NCBI GenBank assembly: GCA_002989075.1 | Contig: PSQN01000016.1 | Location: 1,116,001 to 1,180,000, forward strand | Length of the DNA: 64,000 nt | Direction: 5' to 3' | DNA from: Arthonia radiata | Lineage: Eukaryota > Ascomycota > Arthoniomycetes > Arthoniales > Arthoniaceae | In this document: positions 37,980 to 49,954 of the stretch, piece after piece | Layout: the number at the start of each line of letters is the position of its first letter | Position numbering within the stretch: position 1 is the stretch's first letter | Notes under the pieces: model-generated | Seen by the model: the letters and a program-made list of their open reading frames with translations, nothing else | Told to the model about the DNA's origin: nothing | The model's database searches: none | Position numbers and translations under genes: made by a program

Positions 37980-40410
37980 ATTATCTCTTATAGAAAACTC
38001 TAGAAAAATTCTTAGTTTATAGAACTTAAATAGACCGTTTAAAGCTAATTAATAGTATTAGTAAGCTCTCTTAGTTTAGTTTTAGTCTAGGATATCTTAA
38101 ACTAAGTATATTATTAAATAACTATATTAAACTAACGTTTTTACTCTTATATAGCTACTATAGTATTGTTATTAAGAAATTAAAGATAGTCTTTAGCGCT
38201 TTAGAGCGTATTAATATAAATAGCTTCTTTAGATAATTACTTAGAAAGAAGAGATATAGTAGAGTATAATCTATACTATAGTAAGTATAACTAAGATTTA
38301 AATTATAGGACTAGAACTTAAAACCCTTATAAATAGATGTATAAAGTATTCTATAGAACTTAAGTAAAAGAAATATAACTTAAAAGTACTTAATAAAGAC
38401 TAGAAGATCTATATAACCTAGTATAGCCTTAAAAAGAGGGTTAGTAAGGTAGTTCTATACTATAAATATAGACTAGAGCTAAGAATTAAGAAGAACTAAA
38501 ATAATTAAACAATAAAAAAGACTAATTACTATTAAAATTATATATAATAGACTATAGTAGCCGCTATAGTAGTTTTAATCTAATTCTAGTATAAGAAGGT
38601 AAACTAATAATAGTAGAAATATAATACTATAAGCTCTATTTAATTAGTAAATATAAAAAAATTTAGATATAGAATAAGAATAAGATAGTAGATAATACCT
38701 CTATATATATTAATAGGATCTAAATTATCTAATTAATACGCTAAACTAGAAATAGAAAGGTTAGAGATAATAGTACAGTTTAAATATATTATTTAACTAT
38801 TAGAATATAAGTTAGAAATTAAGTTAGAATACTAAGAGCTAGAAAGATCTAAGACTAGTTTATAATAATTAAGCTATAGTACTATTTAGTTAAAATAAGA
38901 TATAAGCTAGTTTAGCTTTATTTATTGGATATTAGTTAGTATTAATATATATCTTATTCTTTATATAATATATTTATAACTTAAGTTCTTAGATAGCCTT
39001 ATTAGTAAAGATAGAAGAATTAAATACTTTCTTTAATATCTTCTTTCTATTAATTTATTCTAAGGCTAAACTGTTATATTTAGTTTTATATAATTAATTA
39101 ACCTCTTTAGAGCTAATATTATAGTAATAATTTCTATACTAATTTTTTTACTTAGTTTTTTTAGTTTAAAGCTATTATAGTTTAACTAAATTTTTATTAT
39201 TTTTAGTATAAAAGATAATTTAAAATACTATAAAATCTTCTAATTAATACTTAACTAGTTTAATAATAGACTTATTGTTTAGATACTATTAAAGTTCTTA
39301 GTAGAATTATATATTTAGTTTATTATCTTTAGCTAGTTACTTTAGTAATAATACTTAAAATACTATCTTAATTTATTAGATACTAACTATTAAAGCTTTA
39401 TAATTAGGTAGAATTAATAATACTTTTTACTATAATAGAGTTTATTCTATAAAGTTAAAATATTTTATATCTTTTATTAACTACCTTACTTAGTATCTAT
39501 TAGTTATATTTTACTAAAGAATACTTAAATAGTTTAATAGATTAGTATTATTATTAAATATAATATAACATAATAGTCTTTAGTAGATATTAATACTACT
39601 AAAATCTATCGTATATATATATATATATATAGTTAATAGAGAAAGAGAAGCTTTAAAATAATATTATAGGTAATATTAAAATAAACTTATTAACCATATA
39701 GAAAAATGATAGAATTCTAAAGCTATAAAATAACTTTTTAAAAAGCTAAAACTACTATTTAAGTTAGTTGAAACTATTTACTAAGTCTTTATCTTTATTT
39801 AAGTAACTAAAAGAGAGTATTAATAAAAAACAAACTTAAAGATAATTTATAATAAAGAATAGTCTTTCTAATATAGTAGATATATTAATAGCTTCTAAAT
39901 ATAGTAAATAGTTAATTTAAGCTAATTTTATAATAATTATAAGATTAGTATAGAGTCTATTAGCTAGATATATAGCTGTAATCTATATAGTAGTTATTTA
40001 GTCTAGTATACTCTATAGCATCTTAGAAAAGAGTATATTAATAAAGTTATATAAATTATTAAGATATACTAAGTAAGCTCTTACTAGAAGGTAAAATAAC
40101 TATCTTTATTATATTATAGAAGTCTACTAGAGAATCTCTATTATAGTTCTTAAAAAGAAAACTAGTATTCTACTAGTAAACCTATATATATACTTTTTAA
40201 GTATTTAATATATACTTATACTAATTTTAAACTTTACTAAGGCTTAATATATACTAATGCTTAATTAAATCTAAGTAAGTATAAAGTAACTAGAGTAATC
40301 TTATTAAAGGCTCTATATATATTAAAAGAGATTTAGAGTATAGTTTTTTACTTTATAGAAGTATATTAGTAATAATATATAATATATAGTATACTTTAAA
40401 ATAGTTGCTC
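37980..40410. repeat. AT-rich unassigned repeat block
   Basis: It continues the block left of the solo LTR. It has no recognisable gene. It contains the second copy of the 280-bp direct repeat and a TA microsatellite (about 39611-39631). The block ends sharply near 40410 at GC-balanced DNA. Confidence 0.5.
38588..38867 (+). repeat. 280-bp direct repeat, copy 2
   Basis: This is the partner of 32736-33016. The two copies lie 5.85 kb apart (5.35 kb before the solo LTR inserted). Confidence 0.75.
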
Positions 40411-41745
40411 ACAACGCTTAGAGATAAGATGTCAGCGCAGCCCCTTGCAAGGCTTCTTCAGAGTCTAACGAAAGCATTGAGAGGCAACGCCGGTGCGCTA
40501 GCTGCCTGGCAATGGTGTTGAGGCAACAGATCGGAAATTATGGATGTGCGGCTGCTTCAAGAAGCACCTGGTCCTTACTTTTTCGGCCCGACCAATAATG
40601 CCTTCTACAGCCAGGTCACTGGCCTCTTTGAAGGAGCGACTAAAGCCTCCCGTCCCATCTGGAACAAGCCAGCTCGGACGCTTAGCAAGCCATCGTGATT
40701 CTTACGTGTTTTCTCCAGGCCTCGCCTGTTCCAGTTGTCGTCAGTAGCGTAGGTGGGGGGGCGAAAGGTCCAAAGTGGCTGCAAATAGCATGGCACGCTT
40801 CAAAATTTACGCGTTCAGAAGTCAAACATTCGCTACCTGTCTGCAGAGCCACCAAGCCGACGTAAGTCCGAGAACGCTCTACACAGTCAAGTGCACATGT
40901 CACCTGGTTTGTCGCAGGAGCGTCGGACGAGATCCTTATATCCAGGTTCCGTGGATGACGCTACGTTTCGTTGAACTTCTCTAACGAAAATCAGAAACAA
41001 CCATTTCAGGAAAATGGTCATGGAATCAAACATCCACGGAACTCCATCGACACGCGTTCCAATGACAACACCTCATCATTTAATTGTTGCCGCGTGGCAT
41101 GTGTTCATACGCGGTCGTCTCGTATGCTCTTTCCCTGTTACATACGTTGCATTCCAGGGGAAGACCACCTCATCAGACCCTCACCAGCAGTTCCAAGCTG
41201 CTAGACTGACGTAGTCCGTCACCGTAGAACAGGTGTCTCCTTTCACGTTCAGCAGCATCTCAATAGCTGCTTGCCGGAACCTATAAGAATGCCCGTTGCT
41301 TCTCTCCTTTCGAGTAGCACAATCACTTTCCTCACTCACATCAACAGAAATCTATCTGTACAGCACCGCGATCTCCCCGTGTTAATAAGCACCTCCGCTT
41401 ATCCGCCTCCTCGAACCCATGGGTTGCAGCGTGCCTTTCAAGGGAGCGTACAGACGGTGGAGACCAAAGAAGCTACCATCGGCAAGCATCAACAGGTCTG
41501 AAACTCTCGACAGTCATATTGACGGTATGGGCGGTATGTTCGACAGCCATGAAAAGCAGGCAGAGCGGAAAGCGAACAGACAGAACAATGAAAAGGTGCA
41601 GAACGGTGCAAACACTGGTAAAGGCAGAGGCGGCCTGGGAATCAAGCGCATGATGAAATGAAATAGTACGAACAGGATATCCAAAAAGCAGTGGTTGTAT
41701 GAAAAACGTGCCTTTAGCGATCAATGTTTGATAGATTGTTGCTGG
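40411..41745. other. GC-balanced island without recognised gene
   Basis: It has normal base composition between two AT-rich blocks. Several overlapping frames exist on both strands (for example plus 41271-41501 and plus 41419-41661, minus 40605-40903), none recognised and none clearly better than its overlaps. About 105 bp at its left edge (40430-40535) resemble 59642-59747, the upstream edge of the C2H2 fragment, so the island may be a broken duplicate of host DNA. Confidence 0.45.
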
Positions 41746-44700
41746 CTATCTTATCTCTATACATCATAAGCTTTACAAGTATTCTATGTGTTCTATACTT
41801 GCTTAGTCACTAAATTATAATTTTCTAGTAGTAGTTTTAATTCTACTTACTCTAAGAACTAGATATAAAAGAGCTATAGATAAGGTAGTACTCTACTATC
41901 TAGTATCTATCTTTATTTATTTTAAAGTAGTATATAAGCCCTATTATAATCTATAATAAGCTATTCTACTCTAGATAGAGAGCTTATTATAATAAGTTCA
42001 ATAATATATATATTACTACTATATCTCTAGAAGTTAGAGCTAGAGACCTTACTACTATTATTAATAGATACTAGTATATAGAGTATCTAGACTTATATAT
42101 CTTGGATATATCTAGTATATTTCCTTTCTAGTAACCTCTATAGATACTGTTAATAATAGTAAGGTCTATAGATAATATCTAGTAAACTAGTTATATAAGA
42201 AGACTTACTATAATAAGAAGTATAAGGAGAGCCTAATATTAACTTAAGATTACCTTAGAGGCCCTCTTAGAAGCTGAGAAATAGTTATAATATAGTTATA
42301 AAAAGGTTTTAATATAGTTTTTAGTATCTATACTATACTAATCTAGATTAAACAAACTACTAAAACCAAATTTAAACTAGAATAGTTTCTAAGATAATCT
42401 CTATTTCTAGACTAAGTAAAGACTCTATATCTAGACTAAATAAAGATTCTATATCTAGACTAATTAAAGTTATAGATAATATAATAGTATTTATATATAT
42501 TTATCTATATAAACATATTTAAGATAATATACTAACTTAGATTTTATACTAATTATTTAAATTAGTAGAACTTTTAAGAAAATTATCTAGAAAAGTTCTA
42601 GTTCTAGTTATAAAATTTAATTCTATATACTATAAGTAACGATACTATTAAACTGTAGATAAATCTATTTTAGAAAGCTATACTAGGGTTATCTAACTCT
42701 ATTTAAAAGAAGAAGTAGCTATCTAGTAATATAAAGCTAACTTACTATTTAGTAACGCTAAATAACAAGTTACTAAAATTTTAGAATTTAGACTAAAAGT
42801 TTCTATAGAAAGCTATTCTACTATCTATTAAAGTACCTACTAGGCTAAGCTAGATATAGAATAAAAAGTAAAGTTATAAATTATAGATTTTATAACTACT
42901 ACCTATATTAGAACTAAATAAAAATCTATATAGAAAGCTAAGTTTTAAGTAGAGTTAGACTAATAGCGGATTGTTAGTAAATAATAAAGTTATAATATAG
43001 CTATAATATAGTAGTAAAACTAGATTAAACTTTATTTTAACTATAGTAATACTAATAAGAATTATTATAATCTACTTATTAGTAGAAATAAATATTTTAG
43101 TAGTAGTAGTAGTTATAAGATCTAAATTTATAAAAATTCTTAGAATTAGTATAAGATAGTCTTTAAACTATTCTAGACCTATAATATAATAGTTTAGTAA
43201 TAGTAATATAATAAGATTATAATAGTATTCTAGTCTATAGAATAGGCTATAAGAAACTATATTAGAGTTTAAAAAGTTAGGGTAATTAAATACTATCTTA
43301 CTACTATAGAAACTTATCTAAACTTAAATAAAAAATTAAAAGCTTTTGTATTTACTTACTATCCTTCTAAATAAGGCTAGTATAAGTATCTTAGTTATTT
43401 CTAAAGAGAAGATATTATATATATTAATACTATATTTTCTATACTTATATTATACTAGTATAGAAGGATATATTAATTTTTAGAGGTTTACTATCTAGTC
43501 TTTTAATACTCTATAGGTTATATCTAAGACTATAGTAACTTCTAGCTATACTATAGATATTATAGTTAGAGTAGATATTAAATAAAGTTCTTTTAGTACT
43601 AGTTTTTCTTTATATAGAACTCTAGATAACTAGACTATAGAGATTATTATAAGAGTAATACCTTCTTCTCTCCTTTCTATATATATAAGTACTAATATAT
43701 TATTAGTAACTTCTAACTAAGCTTTCTATTATATACTATTATTAACTCTAGTAATACTAATATAAAGTACTATCTAGTATACTATATAGTATTAAATACT
43801 ATTAATATTAGTAACTAAGCTAGATTTTTATTTAGTTTAGTATAACTATCTATATATATAGTAGCTAAAATTATTTTTTAAACTTTCTTAAAAAGTTTTT
43901 AAGTTTTTAACTATTTAGCCCTTTTAATTTATATCTATATAGTAAGTTAGTCTTATTGAGCTACTTTTATAGATTTAATACTTAAAATATATACTATAAT
44001 AGTAGCCTAAGAATACTATATTAAAAGTACTATTAGTATCTTTTCTATATTTTTAAGTTTATACTTTACTGTACTTAAGACTTTTCTTCTATTTATTATA
44101 TACTTTTTATAATTAAGCGTATTTTTAAGATTCTTTATAGCTCTAGTAAGTTATAGCTAGTTAGCGCTCTATAGTATTATAAGAGTACTTCAAATATAGT
44201 TTAATATACTATATAGTCTCTAAGTACTACTATTTTAATTCTAAGTACTTTCTTTATACTATAGAGCTTTACTATTCTAGTTATTTATCTTTATAGACGT
44301 AGTATATATATTATATATACTATACGTTTAGTATACTTTTATATCTACTATAATATTTATTTAATATATAATTATATAATAAGTTCTAATTAATTATATA
44401 CTTCTTATATAAATACGTATACTTATATCTATATTATTATTAAGACTTCTTTTAAAAATTAGAATAAGCTAAAGATCTTTATTATTTAGTTTTAAGCTAT
44501 TACTAATACTAAGATAAAAGAAGAACATAGATAGTAGTAAATAAAGCTTTATAAGCTTTATAAAGAAGAAGCTATCTATATTAATAATATATAGCTAGAT
44601 ATTTAGAAATATTAAATTATTTATTACTAAATTAAAATAAATTACTACTTTAGTATTTACTCTATCTTCTATATTAAGAGCTACTATATAATACTAAAGA

Positions 44701-45840
44701 AGTAGCTCTATAACTCTATAGCATATTTCTAGGGTATATATAAGAAAATAAAGAACTAGTAGGTTTAATTAATAGTAGACTATCGTTACTCTATTAGATA
44801 TAGAGGCTACTATATATACTACTTAGTATATTACTAATACTAAGCTACTTATTCTCTATAAAGATATAATCTATTAATATATACTTAATCTTTATCTTAA
44901 TAAGCTAGTAGTAATTTAGAAGTAAGAGAAGCCTTTAGTATACTTAGATAAATATATATAGATAATAGAGATATCTTATTACTACTATCTTCTTAAGGTA
45001 TACTAGATAGATAGTTATCTATAGCTTTCTAACTTTAATTTATATTAGTAGATTAACTACTAGATTGCTTTACTACTACTACTAGTATATCTACTAGAGC
45101 TACTTACTATTCTTGAATATAGATAAGAATATATAAAGTAAGTAAAAGAAGAGAGGACTAATACTATATTATAGTATATCCTAATATTAATAATATTAAT
45201 CTTACTATACCTACCTTCTATACTACTAGTACTACTATATATAGCTATAACTATAATAGTAGCTATAGCTACTATATATATATATATGTATAGAAGTAGA
45301 GTTATAAGATAATTAATATAATTCTATAGTATTAGAGCTATCTTAGTAAGACCTTCTTAACTAGACGCCCTTATTAATACTAGTACTAATACTAATAGTA
45401 GGCTAGATAGTATATAGACTAATAGTAGTAATACTACTACCCTTTCTCTAGTTATAGCTACTATCTATTTAAAATCTACTTTTAATTCTATTAAGCTAGC
45501 TAACCTTTAACTATAGCTAGAATCAAGCGTAGTAAGGATATTATAAAGAATAAGAGTAGTAAGGGTAGTATAGACTATATAGATTATAATTTTCATCTCC
45601 TAGTATCTAGAACTTTCTATTTAGATAATAATTATAGGTATATTTAAGTATATAGAGTCTAAATAAAAGAAGTATATTAAAAATCTACTTATTTTAGTAT
45701 AGCTTTCAAACTTCTTAAGTTTCTAATATAATTTTAATAATATTTCTATTTAATAATTTAAGTATAGATAGATATAGAATCGTACTATATAATATTATAG
45801 AATTGAATAGTAATTCTAGCTAGAGGGGTATAGGATTAGT
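41746..45840. repeat. AT-rich unassigned repeat block
   Basis: This is 4.1 kb of very AT-rich, TpA-rich DNA with long coding-like but stop-broken stretches on the plus strand (for example about 42600-43000 and 44430-45500) that I cannot assign. A TA microsatellite lies near 45275-45292. I looked for inverted or direct repeats joining the two ends and saw none. Confidence 0.45.
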
Positions 45841-46744
45841 AAAAGGGGGATGTAGCGTTATTAACTCTATACTGTACCTTAGCTTCCTCCGTTCTTAGCT
45901 TCTATCAAGACCCTATCAACCAATAAACGTCCTCATAACCCCTGCCACGCTTGGATCGTTCGAAGGACTGTACGTTTCAGGCTAGTGCGTACGACAGGAC
46001 GAGTTGCCGACCCTTGGGCAGTCACTGTCCGCTCAGCCTCCGATAGATTGCGCACATTGCTTCACATACAATGAGCACTAGCTATGCCCGCCCTTCACAG
46101 CCTTCAGGGTCTTCGCGGCCATGTTTGAAGCTGTTCGTGTTCACCTACGTGCTCGACATCTTGCAAGTGTGTACTTCGGGGGTCGGCAACTTATCCTGAT
46201 GGGCGCAACAGCGGACGTGCACCGAATGGAGTACTCTCCGACCCGTTCTCGTCTTACAAGAGCCTCAATGCCACGGCCACTGCCTCCGCATTATTACCAC
46301 CGTGAAATGCCGTCATACGAGGTGCAAGCGACAAGAACCAGTTCTGAACAGATGAAAACCCGCTTGCTCTAACGGAACAGTTGCGGACTGCTTGTTCAAG
46401 TGAAGGATCGCGAACCCGAGAGTAACGCGGTGGCGCGGGAAAAGCTCTTGAAGACGGTGAGATGGTATTGGTCTAGTCGGATGGTCGAGAGCAGGTAGGC
46501 TCTGTCATTGTCTATACCGCGTCACAATACCTGCCTACATTGTCAGGATTCATCGGAAGGCCCGATGATCATCCAAGAGGTCTAAGCAGATGATCAATCA
46601 CTTAAAACAAGAGCTTGTCAACCAACGAGGCAATAGAACTTTGCGAGCGAGTGATATGGTAGAAATGCATGATATCTTTGCCACGCTCATGTAAATTCAT
46701 GTGCACTTATCGCTTGGATTAACGACATCCACTCAAGCTGATGT
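45841..46744. other. Spacer downstream of the MFS gene
   Basis: Composition changes from AT-rich to balanced at about 45840. An 83-codon plus-strand frame (46121-46372) is not recognised. The last few hundred bases probably include the 3' untranslated region of the minus-strand transporter gene. Confidence 0.4.
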
Positions 46745-48463
46745 TTACAGAGTGTATCGAAAGTTCTTGTCTCCGTTCTCCAATAGAATCTCTCCCCGCT
46801 CAGCCTTCGCATTCTGCCGCTTGAAGCTCAACGTCAACGCAGCGACAGCAATCAAAATCACAACCTGCGCGCCGATAGCGGTGCTGAGACCAGGCACGTA
46901 GCCGGGTGAGTCTTCGCTGCGGAACACAGTGCTGCCGACGATACCACCGATAGCGCCCATGCCGACGAGAGTTGCACTGCAGAACGCGCGCTTCCACTGG
47001 CCGCGGATGTTGTTCGCTTGATAAGTGAGTACCGACGGTACGTTCGCGTTGGCACCAGCCGTGGCGAGGAAGACGCCGAAGTATCGAGCGCGGTCGTCGT
47101 GGTGCGCGAAACCGAGCACGGCCAGGCCGATGATACAAAGCGTTGCGTTGAACGCGACGATGCTGCCACGCTGGCGGTACCGATCGCCGAACCAGCCCGT
47201 GGCATACATAACGATTCCGGCAAAGGCGTATGGAGGCGCGATAAGACATTGTGCGGTGCCAGCGTCGTAGCCCAGGCCCTCGTTGAGGATGATGGGGAGA
47301 AAGTAGGCGAGGGCGTAACTGACGGTGGTGGAGCAGCCGAAGCAGAGACCGTAGGCCCAGACCTTCCAGTCTGCCCCACCTCCTGCCCATTTCCTCAAAG
47401 TGAAGGGCTCAAGGTCCGCGTCACCACGATCCTGGTTGACACGAGCAATGACTAGCTTACGTTCATCAGGGGTGAGGAAACGGATCGAGCGCGACTTCTC
47501 ATTGTCGGGAAACGAGGTCAGGACCAGGTAGCCGAGGAGAGCGACAAGGCAGGTCAGCTGTCTGCTCGTCAGAAAGCGTCTCGAGGAAGGGCTTTGGGGT
47601 TCATCGGCTTACGCAGCCTTCAATGATGAAGATCCACCGCCAGCCGTTGTAGCCACGAAGGCCTTGCATTTGCATGAGACCGTACGCCAGAATACCGCCA
47701 AACGCGCTGGCAACACTGCCGATGAGGTAGAAGATGGAGTAGCGTTTTCCCATCTCATCTGCGGACATCAAATCAGTAATGAGACAGTAGTGAACAGATC
47801 AGTAACCACTTACAGCGCTTGTACCAGGTGCTTAGCAAATAGACGACACCCGGGAAGAAACCAGCCTCGAGGACACCGAGAATGAGTCGCAGGCCGACGA
47901 GAGTCTTCCAGTCCTTGACAAATCCAAACCCGATCATGACGCAGCCCCATAGCAGTGTCAGAGTGCCAAGGAACGTCCGAGGGCCAAAAAAGCGTGTCAG
48001 AATGGTTGTGGGTGGCTGGAATAGTACGTAGGTGATAAAGAAAACAAGCGTGATGACGGACTATATGTTCAGGTCAGCGAAAGAGGATTGAGGATCAATA
48101 GTAGCTGTCACTCACGTATCGGTCAGGGTTCTTCGTCTTGAGCTTGAGCTCTTTGGTCATGCTGGAAAGCCGTATTAGCTGTTGATTTCCAAGCGTTTGG
48201 GCTCACAGTGAGGCTACTCACCCGGCAACGGCGGCATTGGACAGGTTGGTGCGGTCCAAAAGACTGGCACAGTACATAAGACCGCATATTGGGATCAGCC
48301 TAATATCGATCTTGCGCACTACTCTCTTGATATCGGCCTCTGTGAACTTCTCAAGGATGGGGTCGTCAGTGCGCGGTGGAGTCAAATCGGCATCAAAGGA
48401 AGGGCGGGCCTCGTTGTGCTCAGTAACAATGTCAAGCTTCTCAACATCACCCAGGCGCGTCAT
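46745..48463 (-). CDS. MFS transporter, anion:cation symporter (allantoate permease-like), five exons
   Basis: Proton-coupled plasma-membrane symporters of this family (ACS/Dal5 group) carry carboxylates, vitamins or allantoate. The substrate here is unknown. Exons on the minus strand are 48463-48222, 48161-48116, 48060-47814, 47758-47613 and 47557-46745, giving 497 codons plus TAA. All four introns (55-60 bp) are GT-AG with CTGAC/CTGAT-type branch sites. The N-terminus is soluble, then comes the family's LDRTNLSNAAVAG at the end of TM1 (about residues 68-80). RLILGVLEAGFFPG follows, then STWYKRYEMGKRYSIFY in the loop after it, GWRWIFIIEG, and a second bundle of hydrophobic segments from about residue 285. 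Length and order fit a complete 12-TM protein. An ATG 17 codons upstream in the same frame is possible, but the chosen start fits the family better. Unlike its surroundings it shows no RIP damage. Confidence 0.9.
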
Positions 48464-49428
48464 GATGACTGTTGTGCAATGATTTGCAAGTGGTACAGGA
48501 GGTTTAGTCAACAATGCATACTCTTACAACAGCGCGCGACCTACCAGCATAGATCTTATATGCCGATGTCACCGCAAAAGCACACACGACTGCCGAGCGT
48601 ATCACACAGAACGCGCAGGCATACATCGAGGTCCCGACCCAATAGCAAGCTGATTCGGCAATCCATCTTGCGGGGTCAAAGTCTTGGGATTTGGCACCGG
48701 AGGGGATCTGGAGTGCCCAGCCGGCTGTTGCTGAAAGGGTCAGGACTGAGGCGCAGAGATTGGATGTGAGATGGAGTGCTTGGCTGCAGTGGCATGACTG
48801 GAATCTGGGGAGGTGGGAGCAGGGGTTGGCACGTCCGTATGCAGCAAGAGGAGTCTCAAGCTCCTTGGCGACCCGGTCTGGATTCTCGTTGCAGGCCATT
48901 CGACCACCCTCGCGGTACGTTGTATCTGTGCGTCCTGTGCGTGACATGCGCGACCTGACTTACCACCTTATTCATGTCCATCGCAATGCACTGTACCAAC
49001 GCCATCTGCAACAAGCGAAAGGCGATCAAATCCAGCAACAACCGAGGGTATTCGTAGATATTCCCATCGAAATATCCCTGTCTGCTTCTTCAATACTCTG
49101 TACGTCTCATGCTGTGGATTGGTTGTGGTCCAGCATTGCCTCGTGTCTCGACACTAGGATCTAGGCGCAAGTGGATCTGTCTGGTGAGTGTCAATAGCTA
49201 AGCTTGCTCCGTACTTTGGGGGTACACCTGCAGATCCAGTGTACTCTGTATGCTTTCGACAAATATGCAGTGACTGCCAGCCATCTATCTCTTCCCCTTG
49301 AATTCGATATATTGCACGATGTTCCGGGACATGATCGACAGAAGGACAGCCTTCTGGAAAGCTGTTGCCACGCTGTTGGAACGGCGGAGAAAGCACGCTT
49401 GCGAATGCGAATCTCTTGGCAACAGTCC
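48464..49428. other. Upstream region of the MFS gene
   Basis: It has balanced composition. A 147-codon minus-strand frame (48504-48947) with two hydrophobic stretches overlaps several plus-strand frames and matches no family I know. It could be part of a decayed or unknown gene. The segment ends at the target duplication of the MULE at 49429. Confidence 0.35.
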
Positions 49429-49437
49429 GGGGTAGCC
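49429..49437. repeat. Target-site duplication GGGGTAGCC, left copy
   Basis: The 9 bp GGGGTAGCC lie directly outside the left terminal inverted repeat and again directly outside the right one (57884-57892). A 9-bp duplication is typical of Mutator-like elements. Confidence 0.85.
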
Positions 49438-49500
49438 GGGGAAAGGTAAATACACCCTCCTCTCCCCATACACCCTCCTGCCCCTATACCCCCCTCCGGC
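49438..49500 (+). repeat. MULE terminal inverted repeat, left
   Basis: It begins GGGGAAAGGTAAATACACC and contains a short tandem motif TACACCCTCCT (two exact copies and one variant). It pairs with 57883-57822. Confidence 0.85.
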
Positions 49501-49954
49501 ACTAATTACTAGTCTACTATACTATCGCCGGCGCTACTATTTACTATTACTAAATAGTTTTAGACGAGATACATTGTTTAGTATTATTCTTATAATAATA
49601 TTTCTATACGTCGTTACTATTGTTATTATTAAAGATTATAACTTTATAGCTTATTATAGATACTAAAACTTAAATTATCTTATTTATCCTCTACTATCTC
49701 TTTATAAATTTATTCTTTATATAATATCTTATATTTTTTAGAAAGAATATCTATAATATCTTTTCTAGCGTCTATTTTAGTTATTTTATTTATTAGTCTA
49801 TATCTAGTATATATTTAGACTCTATTTTATAGAGTTAAAATTATTAACTTAGTTAATAGTAATTATAAAGCGCTACTAAGTTACTAAATAATACTATATC
49901 TTTTTTTAAATATTTCTTATTTTTATTTATTAAGAGTAAGTCTTAGAATTTCTT
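49501..49954. repeat. MULE interior, left of the gypsy copy
   Basis: This is very AT-rich DNA between the left inverted repeat and the point where gypsy similarity begins. No coding signal was recognised. Confidence 0.5.

Noticed and set aside
39611-39631. TA microsatellite (and a similar run near 45275-45292)
   Set aside because: Such runs are common in RIP-shifted DNA and show no larger structure.
41746-45840. Block considered as a second MULE or a pogo/mariner-type transposon
   Set aside because: No terminal inverted repeat, target duplication or readable transposase motif was found.
46800-47455. Long open frames on both strands (196 and 173 codons minus, 145 codons plus) over the MFS gene
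   Set aside because: They are overlapping frames of the GC-rich last exon of the transporter and have no domain features.
48504-48947. 147-codon minus-strand frame upstream of the MFS gene, considered as a separate gene
   Set aside because: Similar-sized frames overlap it on the plus strand, it has no recognised motif, and it lies where the transporter's promoter is expected. It is kept only as a note in the spacer entry.
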